From assembly GCF_014654895.1 (NCBI RefSeq), contig NZ_BNBE01000004.1:496001-560000 (forward strand): DNA of 64,000 nt, written 5' to 3'. This document shows, piece after piece, positions 8,502-17,317 of the stretch; position 1 is the stretch's first letter; each line of letters begins with the position of its first letter. The DNA is from Streptomyces filamentosus. GTDB lineage: Bacteria; Actinomycetota; Actinomycetes; Streptomycetales; Streptomycetaceae. A program made the position numbers and the translations under genes. The notes under the pieces are model-generated. The model was given only the letters and a program-made list of their open reading frames with translations, did not search any database and was not told the origin of the DNA.

Positions 8502-9806
8502 ATGTACCTCGCGGACGGCCGGGACCGCCCCGGCCGCGGATCCGCGACGGACGGCACCCGGCCCCCCGGCCGGGTGCCGTCCGTCGTGTGGGCGCTCGGC
8601 GCCGTCAGCCTGCTCACCGACGTCTCCGCCGAGATGGTGACGGCGGTGCTGCCGCTCTACCTGGTGGCCGGTCTGGGCCTGTCGCCGCTCGGCGTCGGCC
8701 TGGTGGACGGCCTCCAGCACGGCGTCACCGCCCTCGTCCGGGTCCTCGCCGGCCACGCCGGCGACCGGTGGGGGCGGCACAAGGCGGTGGCGGGCGCGGG
8801 CTACGCGCTGTCGGCGCTCTGCAAGCCGCTGCTCCTGGCGGCCCAGGGGCTCGCCTCGGTGGGCGCGGTGATCGCGCTCGACCGGATCGGGAAGGGCGTC
8901 AGGACCGCCCCGCGCGACGCGCTCATCGCGCTCGCCAGCGCACCGGAGGTGCGGGGCCGCGCCTTCGGGGCGCACCGGGCCCTGGACACCGCCGGGGCGC
9001 TCCTCGGACCGCTGCTGGCCTTCGCGGTGCTCCTCGCCGTCCCGGACGGGGCGGCGGGACCGGGGGCGTACGACGCGGTGTTCACGGTCAGCGCCTGCGT
9101 GGCCGCCCTGGGGCTGGCGGTGCTGCTGCTCCTCGTGCCGGGCCGGCCGGTGCCGGGGGCGGGGGCGGAGGCCGGGGCGGCCTCGCGGCCCCGGCTCGCG
9201 GAGGCGGCCGGGCTGCTGCGGGACCGGCGGCTGCGGCGGCTCGTGGGCCGCGCGCTGTGGCTGGGCGGCTGCACGGTCGGCGACGCCTTCGTGTACCTGA
9301 TCCTCCAGCGGCGCACGGGGCTCTCGGACGGCGCCTTCGCGCTGCTGCCGCCGGTGACGGCCGCCGTGTTCCTGCTGCTGGCCGCGCCGCTGGGCCGGTG
9401 CGCCGACCGGTTCGGCCGGTGGCGGGTCTTCCTCGGCGGGCACGTGGTGCTGCTCGGCGCGTACGGGCTGCTGCTGGGCGGGGCCGGGTCGCCGGTGCTG
9501 CTGGTGGTGGTGCCGGTGCTGCACGGCACGTTCTACGCGGCGACCGACGGGGTCCTGATGGCCGCCGCGTCGGCGCTGCTGCCGGCCGGGCTCGGCGGGA
9601 CGGGGCTCGCGCTCGTCCAGTCGGCGCAGGCGCTCGCCCGGTTCGGGGCCTCGGTGGTCTTCGGCGCCCTGTGGCAGGCGCGGGGAGACCGGTTCGCGCT
9701 CGCGGCCGCGGCGGTGGCGCTCGCCCTGGCCGTCGTCGCCGCGGGGCGCCCCGGCCCGGCGGCTCCCGTTCCCCCTGTCCCTCCCGCTCGTGAAGGTGTC
9801 CGATGA
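8502..9806 (+). CDS. MFS transporter
   Basis: An integral membrane protein of 434 residues with about 12 hydrophobic segments. The typical loop after helix 2 is seen (GHAGDRWGRHKAV), and a similar one in the second half (GRCADRFGRWRVFLGG). The segment DRIGKGVRTAPRDALI is characteristic of a subgroup of small-molecule MFS carriers. The ATG lies 1 nt after the phosphoesterase stop, and its stop overlaps the next ATG. It could export a pathway product or intermediate, alongside the ABC exporter at 20880-23514. The substrate is unknown. Confidence 0.88.
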   Translation: MYLADGRDRPGRGSATDGTRPPGRVPSVVWALGAVSLLTDVSAEMVTAVLPLYLVAGLGLSPLGVGLVDGLQHGVTALVRVLAGHAGDRWGRHKAVAGAGYALSALCKPLLLAAQGLASVGAVIALDRIGKGVRTAPRDALIALASAPEVRGRAFGAHRALDTAGALLGPLLAFAVLLAVPDGAAGPGAYDAVFTVSACVAALGLAVLLLLVPGRPVPGAGAEAGAASRPRLAEAAGLLRDRRLRRLVGRALWLGGCTVGDAFVYLILQRRTGLSDGAFALLPPVTAAVFLLLAAPLGRCADRFGRWRVFLGGHVVLLGAYGLLLGGAGSPVLLVVVPVLHGTFYAATDGVLMAAASALLPAGLGGTGLALVQSAQALARFGASVVFGALWQARGDRFALAAAAVALALAVVAAGRPGPAAPVPPVPPAREGVR

Positions 9807-10837
9807 CCCCGATGACCCCGCCGGTCTCCCGCCGCCGTCTCCTCGTCCTGTCCGCCGTCGCGGCGGGGCTCTCCGCCGTGGCGGGCGTGTCGGTGCTGCG
9901 CGGGGGCCGGGCCGGTGCGGGCGGCGCGGCCGGGGGGCCTCCGGTCGCGGCGGGGCCGGTGGCGCTGGCCGGCCCGGGCGGGCACCGGATGGTGGCCCGG
10001 AACCTGGTGTGGGGGCCGTACCGCGACGCCCTGTCGGTGGTGCCGGCCGACGGCCGGGACGGTCCCCGCACCGCCTCGGAGGTGCGCTGCCTCCGCTTCC
10101 ACGCGGCGGCGGGGACCGGGGTGTGCCTCCAGGCGGTGCCGGGCGCGACGGGGGTGGGCTACCGGGCGGTGGTGCTCGACGCGGAGCTGCGGGAGGTGGC
10201 CCGGCACGCGCTGCCGGGGGTGCCGAGCCGGGCCAGGGTGGCACCGGACGGGCGCCGGGTGGCGTGGACGGTGTTCGTCGGCGGCGACACGTACGCGGAC
10301 TCCTCCTTCTCCACCCGGACGGCGGTGCTCGACCTGGGGCGGGGCCGGCTGGAGGCGAACCTGGAGGAGTTCGCGGTGGTGCTGGAGGGGCGTCCGTACC
10401 GGGCGCCGGACGTGAACGTCTGGGGCGTCACCTTCGGGACCGACCCGGACGTCTTCCACGCCACGCTGGCCACCCGGGGCACGGCGTACCTGGTGCGGGG
10501 CGATCTGCGCGCCCGGACGCTGACCACGCTGGCCCGGAACGTGGAGTGCCCGTCGCTGGCGCCCGGCGGGGACCGGATCGTCCACAAGAAGCGGGTGCCG
10601 GGGCTGCCCCCGGAGGCACCCTGGCGCCTGTACGCGCGGGACCTGGCCACGGGGGCGGAGCGCCCGCTGGCGGAGACCCGCAGCGTGGACGACCAGGTGG
10701 TGTGGGCCGACGCGCGGACCGTGGTGTACGCGCTGCCGGGCGACTTCGGGGCGGACCTGTACGCAGTCCCGGCGGACGGGAGCGGTTCCCCCCGGCTGGT
10801 GGCGCGGTCGGCGGTCTCGCCGGCCTTCCTGGACTGA
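9803..10837 (+). CDS. Exported TolB-like beta-propeller protein
   Basis: A protein of 344 residues starting with a twin-arginine-like signal (SRRRLLVLSAVAAGLSAVAG). The mature part has repeated strand patterns with Asp-rich turns (for example VAPDGRRVAWTVFVGGDTYAD, LAPGGDRIVHKKR), typical of WD40-like/TolB six-bladed propellers. It overlaps the MFS gene by ATGA and has GAAGGTG just upstream. Last gene of its operon, ending at a strong bidirectional hairpin. No enzymatic residues are recognised; it is probably a binding or scaffold protein outside the membrane. Confidence 0.7.
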   Translation: MTPMTPPVSRRRLLVLSAVAAGLSAVAGVSVLRGGRAGAGGAAGGPPVAAGPVALAGPGGHRMVARNLVWGPYRDALSVVPADGRDGPRTASEVRCLRFHAAAGTGVCLQAVPGATGVGYRAVVLDAELREVARHALPGVPSRARVAPDGRRVAWTVFVGGDTYADSSFSTRTAVLDLGRGRLEANLEEFAVVLEGRPYRAPDVNVWGVTFGTDPDVFHATLATRGTAYLVRGDLRARTLTTLARNVECPSLAPGGDRIVHKKRVPGLPPEAPWRLYARDLATGAERPLAETRSVDDQVVWADARTVVYALPGDFGADLYAVPADGSGSPRLVARSAVSPAFLD

Positions 10838-10845
10838 CGGCGGAC

Positions 10846-10883
10846 GGCGGCGCCCCCGGACCTCGTGGTCCGGGGGCGCCGCC
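10846..10883. terminator. Bidirectional terminator between convergent operons
   Basis: A perfect 16-bp inverted repeat (10846-10861 with 10868-10883) with a 6-nt loop lies between the propeller gene stop (10837) and the amylase stop on the other strand (10905). It can serve both. Confidence 0.9.
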
Positions 10884-10904
10884 GTGTTCCCGGCCGGCGC
10901 GGGG

Positions 10905-13900
10905 TCAGCCGGCCGGGGTGGCGGCCGCTCCCGTGCCGGCCTCTCCGGCGACGGTCACTCCGGTGGCGGTCAGGAGCGCGCCCGCGGTGTTGCGCCGGGT
11001 CGCGATCAGCTGGCCGCCGAGAGCCTCCGCGACGCGGTCGCGGTCGCGGGGGTCGACGGTGAAGACCTGGCGTCCGATCAGCTCCGGGTGGGCGGCGCGC
11101 TGTTCCTCGGTGAGGGCGGAGGGCAGGAGGCGCAGCCACCGGCCCTCGTCGGTGAGGGCGCCGTCCTCCACGGCGATGCCGCCCTCGGGGCCGTACACGA
11201 GCTGCTGGCTGGTGGAGTCGGTGGGCTTGACGTCCCAGACGACGGTGGCGGCGTCGAGCAGGCGCGCCTCGGAGCGGGAGAGGTCGAGGTCGGGGGTGGT
11301 GCGGATGCTCGGCAGGACGGGGTCGGTGGTGCCGCCCACGAGCCACACCTCCTTGCCGTAGGTGCCGAAGTCCAGGGAGCGGTCGGAGGGGAGGTCCTTC
11401 TCGTCGCCGCGGTGGACGATGTAGCTGAGCGAGGTGGCGCCGTCGGCGAGCGGGACCTCGTAGACGGCGCCGTAGGCGTCGGTGCGGACGGGCGCGAGGG
11501 GCTTGGACCAGTCCGTGGGCCGGGCGGCGCCGGTCCAGGTGTGCAGCCCCCAGCCGGTGTAGTCGCCGTCGGGCCGGTAGTAGTGGATGACGGCCGTGCG
11601 CTCGTCCTGCGGCGGGTAGACGCCGTCGGGGACGGTCTCCGCCTGGCCGTCCTTCCCCTGGTCGATCCAGACCTCGCCGGTGCGGTTCAGCTCGACCGTG
11701 CGGGACGGCCCGTCGGGGGCGCCGTCCTTGGTGACGGTGTAGGCCACGGAGGAGGTGCCGGGGGCGACCGGGACCCAGGCGAAGGCACCGTAGGCGTCGC
11801 GGCCGGTGAACGCGGCCTCCTTGCCCTCGGCCTTGAGCGTCCAGCCGTCGTAGGCCCCGTCCGCGCGCCGGTAGTGGACGATCGCGTAGGGGCGTTCGAA
11901 GGCGCTGGGACGGGCGGGGACGGGCGGCTTGCCGGTGCTGGTGGCGGCGAGGGCGCTCGCGGTGCGGCCCCGGGCGTCGACGACGACGGCCTTGTAGCGG
12001 ACCGGGGTGCCCTCCGGGACCCCGGCGGGGATGCGGTGGGTGACCTTGTACGGGGCGTGGTCGGCGCTGCCGAGGGTCTGCCAGGGACCGTCCCCGACCT
12101 GGGCGGCGAAGACCACCCGGTTCAGCTCGCCCGCCCCGGGGGCGGCGGTGACCTCGACGGTGCCGGTGGCGCCGGCCGGGGGCGCGGCGAGGCGCACGGA
12201 GGGCGTGGCGTGCGGGGTGTCGAGGGGGCGGTCGGCCTTGAGGACGACCGAGGAGAGCGCCGGGACGGTGAGCGTGATCCGGCGGTCGGCGCCGCTGCGG
12301 ACCGGGCGGGCGTCGCCGTGGAGCGGGGCGAAGCGGGCGCGGGAGGTGCCGGTGGTGAAGGTGACGGTCTTCGGGGTGGTGGCGTTGTTGACCGCGACGA
12401 GGTACTCGGTGCGGCGGCGCGGGTCGATCCGGGAGGTGGCGTGGACGCCCGCGCCGGCGGTGTCGGTGTGGCGCTGGATCTGGACGCCGTCGCGCAGGGC
12501 GGGGTGTTCGCGGGTGAGCTTCGACAGCCGGGCGATGGCCTTGTAGAGCGGGTGCGTGGTGTCGTACGCGTCGGTGGCGTGGGTGCGGTCGGTGCCGAGC
12601 TGGTCGTCGTCGAGGTAGTCGGCGACCTTGGAGGCGAAGAGGGTCTGGCGGGCGTCCTTGTCGCCGCCGGCGCCGGTGAAGCCCTGCTCGTCGCCCGCGT
12701 AGACCACCGGGTTGCCGCGCGAGAGGAACATCAGCTCGTTGGCGAGGGTGGCGCGGCGGACCAGCTCGGCGTCGGAGGCGTTCGGATTGTCCTGCTTGAG
12801 GAAGGTCCCGAAGCGGCCCATGTCGTGGTTGCCGAGGAAGGTGACCTGCTCGTAGGCGTTCGCCTTGTCGGTGGTGTAGCGGTAGTCCTCGGCGAAGACG
12901 TCCGCGAGGGCGGAGGCCGGGCGGCCGAGGGAGGCGACGTCCCGGACGGCCTGCTGGAGGGGGAAGTCGAGGGTGGCGTCGAGCCGGCCCTCGGTGACGT
13001 AGGGCGCGGTGACGGAGGGGTCGGAGGAGAGGACCTCGCCGAAGATGAGGAAGTCCTCGCGGCCCTGCTTCTTCGCGTACGCGTCGAGGGCGGTGGCCCA
13101 CTGCGTCCAGAACTCCATGTTGACGTTCTTCACCGTGTCGACGCGGAAGCCGTCGATGTCGAAGTCGCGGACCCAGGTCTGGTAGATCTCGGCCAGGCCG
13201 CGGACGACCTCGGGGCGCTCGGTCCACAGGTCGTCGAGACCGGTGTGGTCGCCGTAGAGGCCGCTCTCTCCGACGAAGGTGGAGTCGCCCCGGTTGTGGT
13301 ACATCGTGGGGTCGTTGAGCCAGGCGGGCTTCTTGGCGTTCCGCTCGGCCTCGGGGACGACGGGGGTGTACGGGAGGCCGTCGGCGTCCACGGCGGCCGG
13401 GACGCGGCTGTCGTCGAAGGGGCGGCCGGTGGTGTCGAGGTACGGGTAGGCGCCCTTGCCCCGGTAGGCGTAGCGGTTCTCGCCGGAGCGGACGACGTCG
13501 GCGGTGTGGTTGGTGATGACGTCGAAGAAGACCTTCATGCCCTTGGCGTGGGCGGCTTTGATGAGCTTCCTGAGGTCGTCGTTGGTGCCGAAGTGCGGGT
13601 CGACCCGGGTGAAGTCGGTGATCCAGTAGCCGTGGTAGCCGGCGCTGGCGGCCTCCCCGACACCCTGCACGGGCTTGTTCTTGAAGATGGGCGCCATCCA
13701 GATGGCGGTGGTGCCGAGGCCCTTGATGTAGTCGAGCCGCTGCGTGAGGCCCTTGAGGTCGCCGCCCTGGTAGAAGCCCTTGTCGGTGGGGTCGAAGCCG
13801 GTCTCCAGGCGGGTGCCGGTGAGGCCGCCCCGGTCGTTGGACGTGTCGCCGTCGGCGAACCGGTCGGGCAGCACGAAGTAGAACTGCTCGCGGGTGAGGT

Positions 13901-14084
13901 CGTGCCGGGCGGGCTGGGCGGCGAGCGCCCGGTCCGACGGGGGCTGCGGCGGGGTGCGGTGCCCGGCCGCCGCCGGGGCCGGTCCGGCGACGGCGGTCGC
14001 CACGAGGACGACGGCGGTGGCGACGGCGAGCCGGGCGGCCCGGCGCACGGTCCGGCCGGGGGGCGTCAGGGGGGTCTGGTGCAC
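10905..14084 (-). CDS. Secreted GH13 amylase with pullulanase-type accessory domains (AcbE/AcbZ-like), copy 2
   Basis: A protein of 1059 residues with a signal peptide (residues 1 to about 40, ending in PAPAAAG). The GH13 barrel carries DVITNHTAD, GFRVDTVKNV, FGEVLSSD and FLGNHDMGR, so all catalytic acids are present. After the barrel and C domain come a Fn3-like segment, two or three pullulanase-associated (PUD/CBM41-like) modules (VHYRRADGAYDGW; IHYYRPDGDYTGW) and a C-terminal part resembling the N-terminal segment of Streptomyces pullulanases (TVVWDV, LIATRR). The pullulanase catalytic half itself is absent. GTG 14084 has GGAAGGGA (14092-14099). It lies 28 nt downstream of its paralogue. 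In acb/gac clusters such amylases resist the inhibitor they accompany; that property is inferred here. Confidence 0.9.
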   Translation of the reverse strand: MHQTPLTPPGRTVRRAARLAVATAVVLVATAVAGPAPAAAGHRTPPQPPSDRALAAQPARHDLTREQFYFVLPDRFADGDTSNDRGGLTGTRLETGFDPTDKGFYQGGDLKGLTQRLDYIKGLGTTAIWMAPIFKNKPVQGVGEAASAGYHGYWITDFTRVDPHFGTNDDLRKLIKAAHAKGMKVFFDVITNHTADVVRSGENRYAYRGKGAYPYLDTTGRPFDDSRVPAAVDADGLPYTPVVPEAERNAKKPAWLNDPTMYHNRGDSTFVGESGLYGDHTGLDDLWTERPEVVRGLAEIYQTWVRDFDIDGFRVDTVKNVNMEFWTQWATALDAYAKKQGREDFLIFGEVLSSDPSVTAPYVTEGRLDATLDFPLQQAVRDVASLGRPASALADVFAEDYRYTTDKANAYEQVTFLGNHDMGRFGTFLKQDNPNASDAELVRRATLANELMFLSRGNPVVYAGDEQGFTGAGGDKDARQTLFASKVADYLDDDQLGTDRTHATDAYDTTHPLYKAIARLSKLTREHPALRDGVQIQRHTDTAGAGVHATSRIDPRRRTEYLVAVNNATTPKTVTFTTGTSRARFAPLHGDARPVRSGADRRITLTVPALSSVVLKADRPLDTPHATPSVRLAAPPAGATGTVEVTAAPGAGELNRVVFAAQVGDGPWQTLGSADHAPYKVTHRIPAGVPEGTPVRYKAVVVDARGRTASALAATSTGKPPVPARPSAFERPYAIVHYRRADGAYDGWTLKAEGKEAAFTGRDAYGAFAWVPVAPGTSSVAYTVTKDGAPDGPSRTVELNRTGEVWIDQGKDGQAETVPDGVYPPQDERTAVIHYYRPDGDYTGWGLHTWTGAARPTDWSKPLAPVRTDAYGAVYEVPLADGATSLSYIVHRGDEKDLPSDRSLDFGTYGKEVWLVGGTTDPVLPSIRTTPDLDLSRSEARLLDAATVVWDVKPTDSTSQQLVYGPEGGIAVEDGALTDEGRWLRLLPSALTEEQRAAHPELIGRQVFTVDPRDRDRVAEALGGQLIATRRNTAGALLTATGVTVAGEAGTGAAATPAG

Positions 14085-14112
14085 GTCTGGGTCCCTTCCA
14101 GAGGAGCAGGTG

Positions 14113-17100
14113 TCAGTGCGGGGGCTGCTGGACGCCGGTCGCGCCCAGCAGGGCGCCGTCGGCGGCGCGCTGGGTGGCGATCAGCTGTCCCCCGCGGGCC
14201 TCGGCGGCTCGGTCGAGGTCGCGGGGGTCGATCGTGAAGGCCCGCCAGTCGGCGTACGCGGGGTGGGCGGCGCGCTGTTCGGCGGTGAGGGCGGAGGGCA
14301 GCAGGCGCAGCCACCGGCCCTCGTCGGAGAGGGCTCCGTCGGCGAGGGTGATGCCGCCGGGGCCGTACACGAGCTGCTGGCTGGCGACTCCGGTTCCAAT
14401 GCCGCGCCAGACGACGGTGGTGGCGTCGAGCCACACGGCGTCCTGGCGGCCGAGGTCGAGCGGGAAGGCCCCGCCGAGGGAGGGCGAGAGGTAGGCGGGG
14501 TCGCCGGCGAGGCGCCAGACCTCCTTGCCGTGGAGGGGGAAGACGAGGGCCTCGTCGCCGGGGACGTCCTTCTCCTCCTTCTTGTGGAGGATGTAGCTGA
14601 GCGATCCGGCGCCCGGGGAGAGGTCGACCTCGAAGACGAGGCCGAAGGCGTCCTGCCGGACGGGCCGGACGGGTTCGTTCCACTCGGGCGGATGGGCGGC
14701 GCCGGTCCAGGCGTGCAGGCCCCAGCCCTCGTAGTCGCCCGCGGGCCTGCGGTAGTGGATGACGGCCTTCGTGGCGTCCTGCGGGGCCTGCGCGTCGGCG
14801 GGGCGGGTGGCGTCGACGAGGGCGCTGCCCTCGCGGGTCCACACCTCTCCGGCGGCCGTGGCGTCGAGGGCGCGGGCGGGCCCGTCGGGGACGCCGTCCT
14901 TCTCCACGGTGAAGGAGAGGGGGGCGCCGTCCTCGGGCGGGGCGATCCAGGCGAAGGCGCCGTAGGCGTCGCGTCCGGCGAACTCCGCGGTGACGCCGCC
15001 GGAGCGCAGGACCAGTCCGTCGTAGTCTCCGTCGGCGCGCCGGTGGTGGACGACGACGTGCTTCCGTTCGGCCTTGGGCCGGGCGGGCGGCGGGGTGGCC
15101 CCGGCGGTGGTGGCGGCGAGGGCGCTCGCGGTACGGCGCCGGGGGTCGACGACGACGGCCTTGTAGCGGACCGGGGTGCCCTCCGGTACGCCCGCCGGGA
15201 TGCGGTGGGTGACCTTGTAGGGGGCGTGGTCGGCGCTGCCGAGGGTCTGCCAGGGACCGTCGCCGACCTGGGCGGCGAAGACGACGCGGTTCAGCGGGTC
15301 GCCGGAGACGGCGGCGCCGATCTCCACGGTGCCGGTGGCGCCGGCCGGGGGCGCGGTGAGGCGCACGGAGGGCGCGGCGGCGGTGCGGGGCAGCGGGGTG
15401 CGGGCCCGGAGGACGAGGGTGGAGAGGGCGGGGACGGTGACGGTGGCCTTGCCGTCCTTCGCCGTGACGGTGCCCCGGCCCCCGTACAGGGTGCGGAAGG
15501 AGGCGGAGTCGACCGGGACGCTGACCGTCTTCGGCTCGGTGGAGCTGTTGGCGGCGACCAGGTACTCGACGCGCTGCCGGGCGTCGGTGCGGGAGGCGGC
15601 GTAGACGGAGCCCTCGGCGTAGCGCTCCTGCTGGACGCCGTCGCGCAGGGCGGGGTGTTCACGGGTGAGCTTCGACAGCCGGGCGATGGCCTTGTAGAGC
15701 GGGTGCGTGGTGTCGTACGCGTCGGTGGCGTGGGTGCGGTCGGTGCCCAGTTGGTCGTCGTCGAGGTAGTCGGGCACCTTGGAGGCGAAGAGCGTCTGGC
15801 GGGCGTCGGAGTCGCCGCCGGCGCCGGTGAAGCCCTGCTCGTCGCCGGAGTAGACCACCGGGTTGCCGCGCGAGAGGAACATCAGCTCGTTGGCGAGGGT
15901 CGCCCGGCGGACCAGCTCGGCGTCGGAGGCGCCGGGGTTGTCCTGCTTGAGGAAGGAGCCGATGCGGCCCATGTCGTGGCTGCCGAGGAAGGTGACCTGC
16001 TCGTAGGCGTTCGCCTTGTCCGTGGTGTAGCGGTAGTCCTGGCCGAGGACGTGGGAGAGGTCGCCGGCGGGTCCGCCGCGCGAGGCGTAGTTGCGTATCG
16101 CGGACTGGAGGGGGAAGTCGAGGGTGGCGTCGAGCCGGCCCTCGGTGACGTAGGGCGCGGTGATGGAGGCGTCGGCGGAGAACGCCTCGGCGAACATGAA
16201 GAAGTCCTCGCGGCCCTGCTTCTTCGCGTACGCGTCGAGGGCGGTGGCCCACTGCGTCCAGAACTCCATGTTGACGTTCTTGGCGGTGTCGACGCGGAAG
16301 CCGTCGACGCCGAAGTCGCGGACCCAGGTCTCGTAGATCCGCTTCATGCCCTCGACGACCTCGGGGCGCTCGGTCCACAGGTCGTCGTGGCCGAAGAAGT
16401 CGCCGTAGAGGCCGCTCTCTCCGACGAAGGTGGAGTCGCCGCGGTTGTGGTACATCGCGGGGTCGTTGAGCCAGGCCGGGACCTTCGCCGTGCCGGTGGC
16501 GACGGGGGTGTACGGGAAGGAGTCCGCGTCCACCCCGGGCGTCACGACGGCGTCGTCGAAGGGGCGGCCGTCCTTGTCGAGGTACGGGTAGGCGCCCTTG
16601 GGGCGGTAGCCGTACTCCTTCTCGGCGTAGTCGACGGTGTCGGCGGTGTGGTTGGTGATGACGTCGAAGAAGACCTTCATGCCCTTGGCGTGGGCGGCCT
16701 CGATGAGCTTCCTGAGGTCGTCGTTGGTGCCGAAGTGCGGGTCGACCCGGGTGAAGTCGGTGATCCAGTAGCCGTGGTAGCCGGCCGAGGACTCCTTGCC
16801 GCCGTCGCGGGTCTGGACGGGGATGTTGGTGAAGACGGGCGCCATCCAGAGGGCGGTGGTGCCGAGGCCCTTGATGTAGTCCAGGCGCTGGGTGAGGCCC
16901 TTGAGGTCGCCGCCCTGGAAGAACTTCTTGTCGGTGGGGTCGTACCCGGTCGCCAGGCGGTCGCCGGTGAGACCGCCCCGGTCGTTGGCGGGGTCGCCGT
17001 CGGCGAACCGGTCGGGCAGCAGCAGGTAGAACTGCTCGCGGGTGAGGTCCTGGCGGGCGGGCTGGGCGGCGAGCGCCCGGTCCGAGGGCGGCGCGGGCGG

Positions 17101-17208
17101 CGCCGCCCGGCCGGTGGCGAGGGCGGCCGTCGGGGCGGCCGGGACGAGGGCGGTCGCCAGCAGGGCGGCCGCCAGGGACGTGGCGGAGCGCCGGATGAGT
17201 CCGGTCAC
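14113..17208 (-). CDS. Secreted GH13 amylase with pullulanase-type accessory domains (AcbE/AcbZ-like), copy 1
   Basis: A protein of 1031 residues, tandem paralogue of the next gene and with the same domain order. The signal peptide ends near ALATG. GH13 regions read DVITNHTAD, GFRVDTAKNV, FAEAFSAD and FLGSHDMGR: the Asn of the usual NHD is Ser, while the His and the catalytic Asp remain. PUD-type modules begin at VHHRRADGDYDG and IHYRRPAGDYEGW. The C-terminal pullulanase-like segment ends LIATQR...ATGVQQPPH. Long stretches of the barrel and Fn3 regions are nearly identical in DNA to the paralogue, while the C-terminal modules differ. GTG 17208 is preceded by GAAGGAG (17219-17225). It follows rmlB on the same strand, as acbE follows acbB in Actinoplanes. 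Confidence 0.9.
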   Translation of the reverse strand: MTGLIRRSATSLAAALLATALVPAAPTAALATGRAAPPAPPSDRALAAQPARQDLTREQFYLLLPDRFADGDPANDRGGLTGDRLATGYDPTDKKFFQGGDLKGLTQRLDYIKGLGTTALWMAPVFTNIPVQTRDGGKESSAGYHGYWITDFTRVDPHFGTNDDLRKLIEAAHAKGMKVFFDVITNHTADTVDYAEKEYGYRPKGAYPYLDKDGRPFDDAVVTPGVDADSFPYTPVATGTAKVPAWLNDPAMYHNRGDSTFVGESGLYGDFFGHDDLWTERPEVVEGMKRIYETWVRDFGVDGFRVDTAKNVNMEFWTQWATALDAYAKKQGREDFFMFAEAFSADASITAPYVTEGRLDATLDFPLQSAIRNYASRGGPAGDLSHVLGQDYRYTTDKANAYEQVTFLGSHDMGRIGSFLKQDNPGASDAELVRRATLANELMFLSRGNPVVYSGDEQGFTGAGGDSDARQTLFASKVPDYLDDDQLGTDRTHATDAYDTTHPLYKAIARLSKLTREHPALRDGVQQERYAEGSVYAASRTDARQRVEYLVAANSSTEPKTVSVPVDSASFRTLYGGRGTVTAKDGKATVTVPALSTLVLRARTPLPRTAAAPSVRLTAPPAGATGTVEIGAAVSGDPLNRVVFAAQVGDGPWQTLGSADHAPYKVTHRIPAGVPEGTPVRYKAVVVDPRRRTASALAATTAGATPPPARPKAERKHVVVHHRRADGDYDGLVLRSGGVTAEFAGRDAYGAFAWIAPPEDGAPLSFTVEKDGVPDGPARALDATAAGEVWTREGSALVDATRPADAQAPQDATKAVIHYRRPAGDYEGWGLHAWTGAAHPPEWNEPVRPVRQDAFGLVFEVDLSPGAGSLSYILHKKEEKDVPGDEALVFPLHGKEVWRLAGDPAYLSPSLGGAFPLDLGRQDAVWLDATTVVWRGIGTGVASQQLVYGPGGITLADGALSDEGRWLRLLPSALTAEQRAAHPAYADWRAFTIDPRDLDRAAEARGGQLIATQRAADGALLGATGVQQPPH

Positions 17209-17236
17209 GGATGTACTGCTCCTTCGGAGCGCGTCG

Positions 17237-17313
17237 GGCGGGGAGGGAGGAGGTCCGGGGAGAGAGGAGGGCCAGGAGGGAGGAAGGCCGGGAGGGAGGA
17301 GGGTGCGGGGAGG
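17237..17313. repeat. Purine-rich G-tract region between rmlB and the amylases
   Basis: On the + strand the stretch is built of GGGAGGGAGGA-like and GGAGGAAGG-like runs with hardly any T. On the transcribed (-) side it is a polypyrimidine leader directly upstream of the amylase ribosome-binding site. It could form a G-quadruplex on the + strand. No function is established. Confidence 0.5.
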
Positions 17314-17317
17314 CCGG

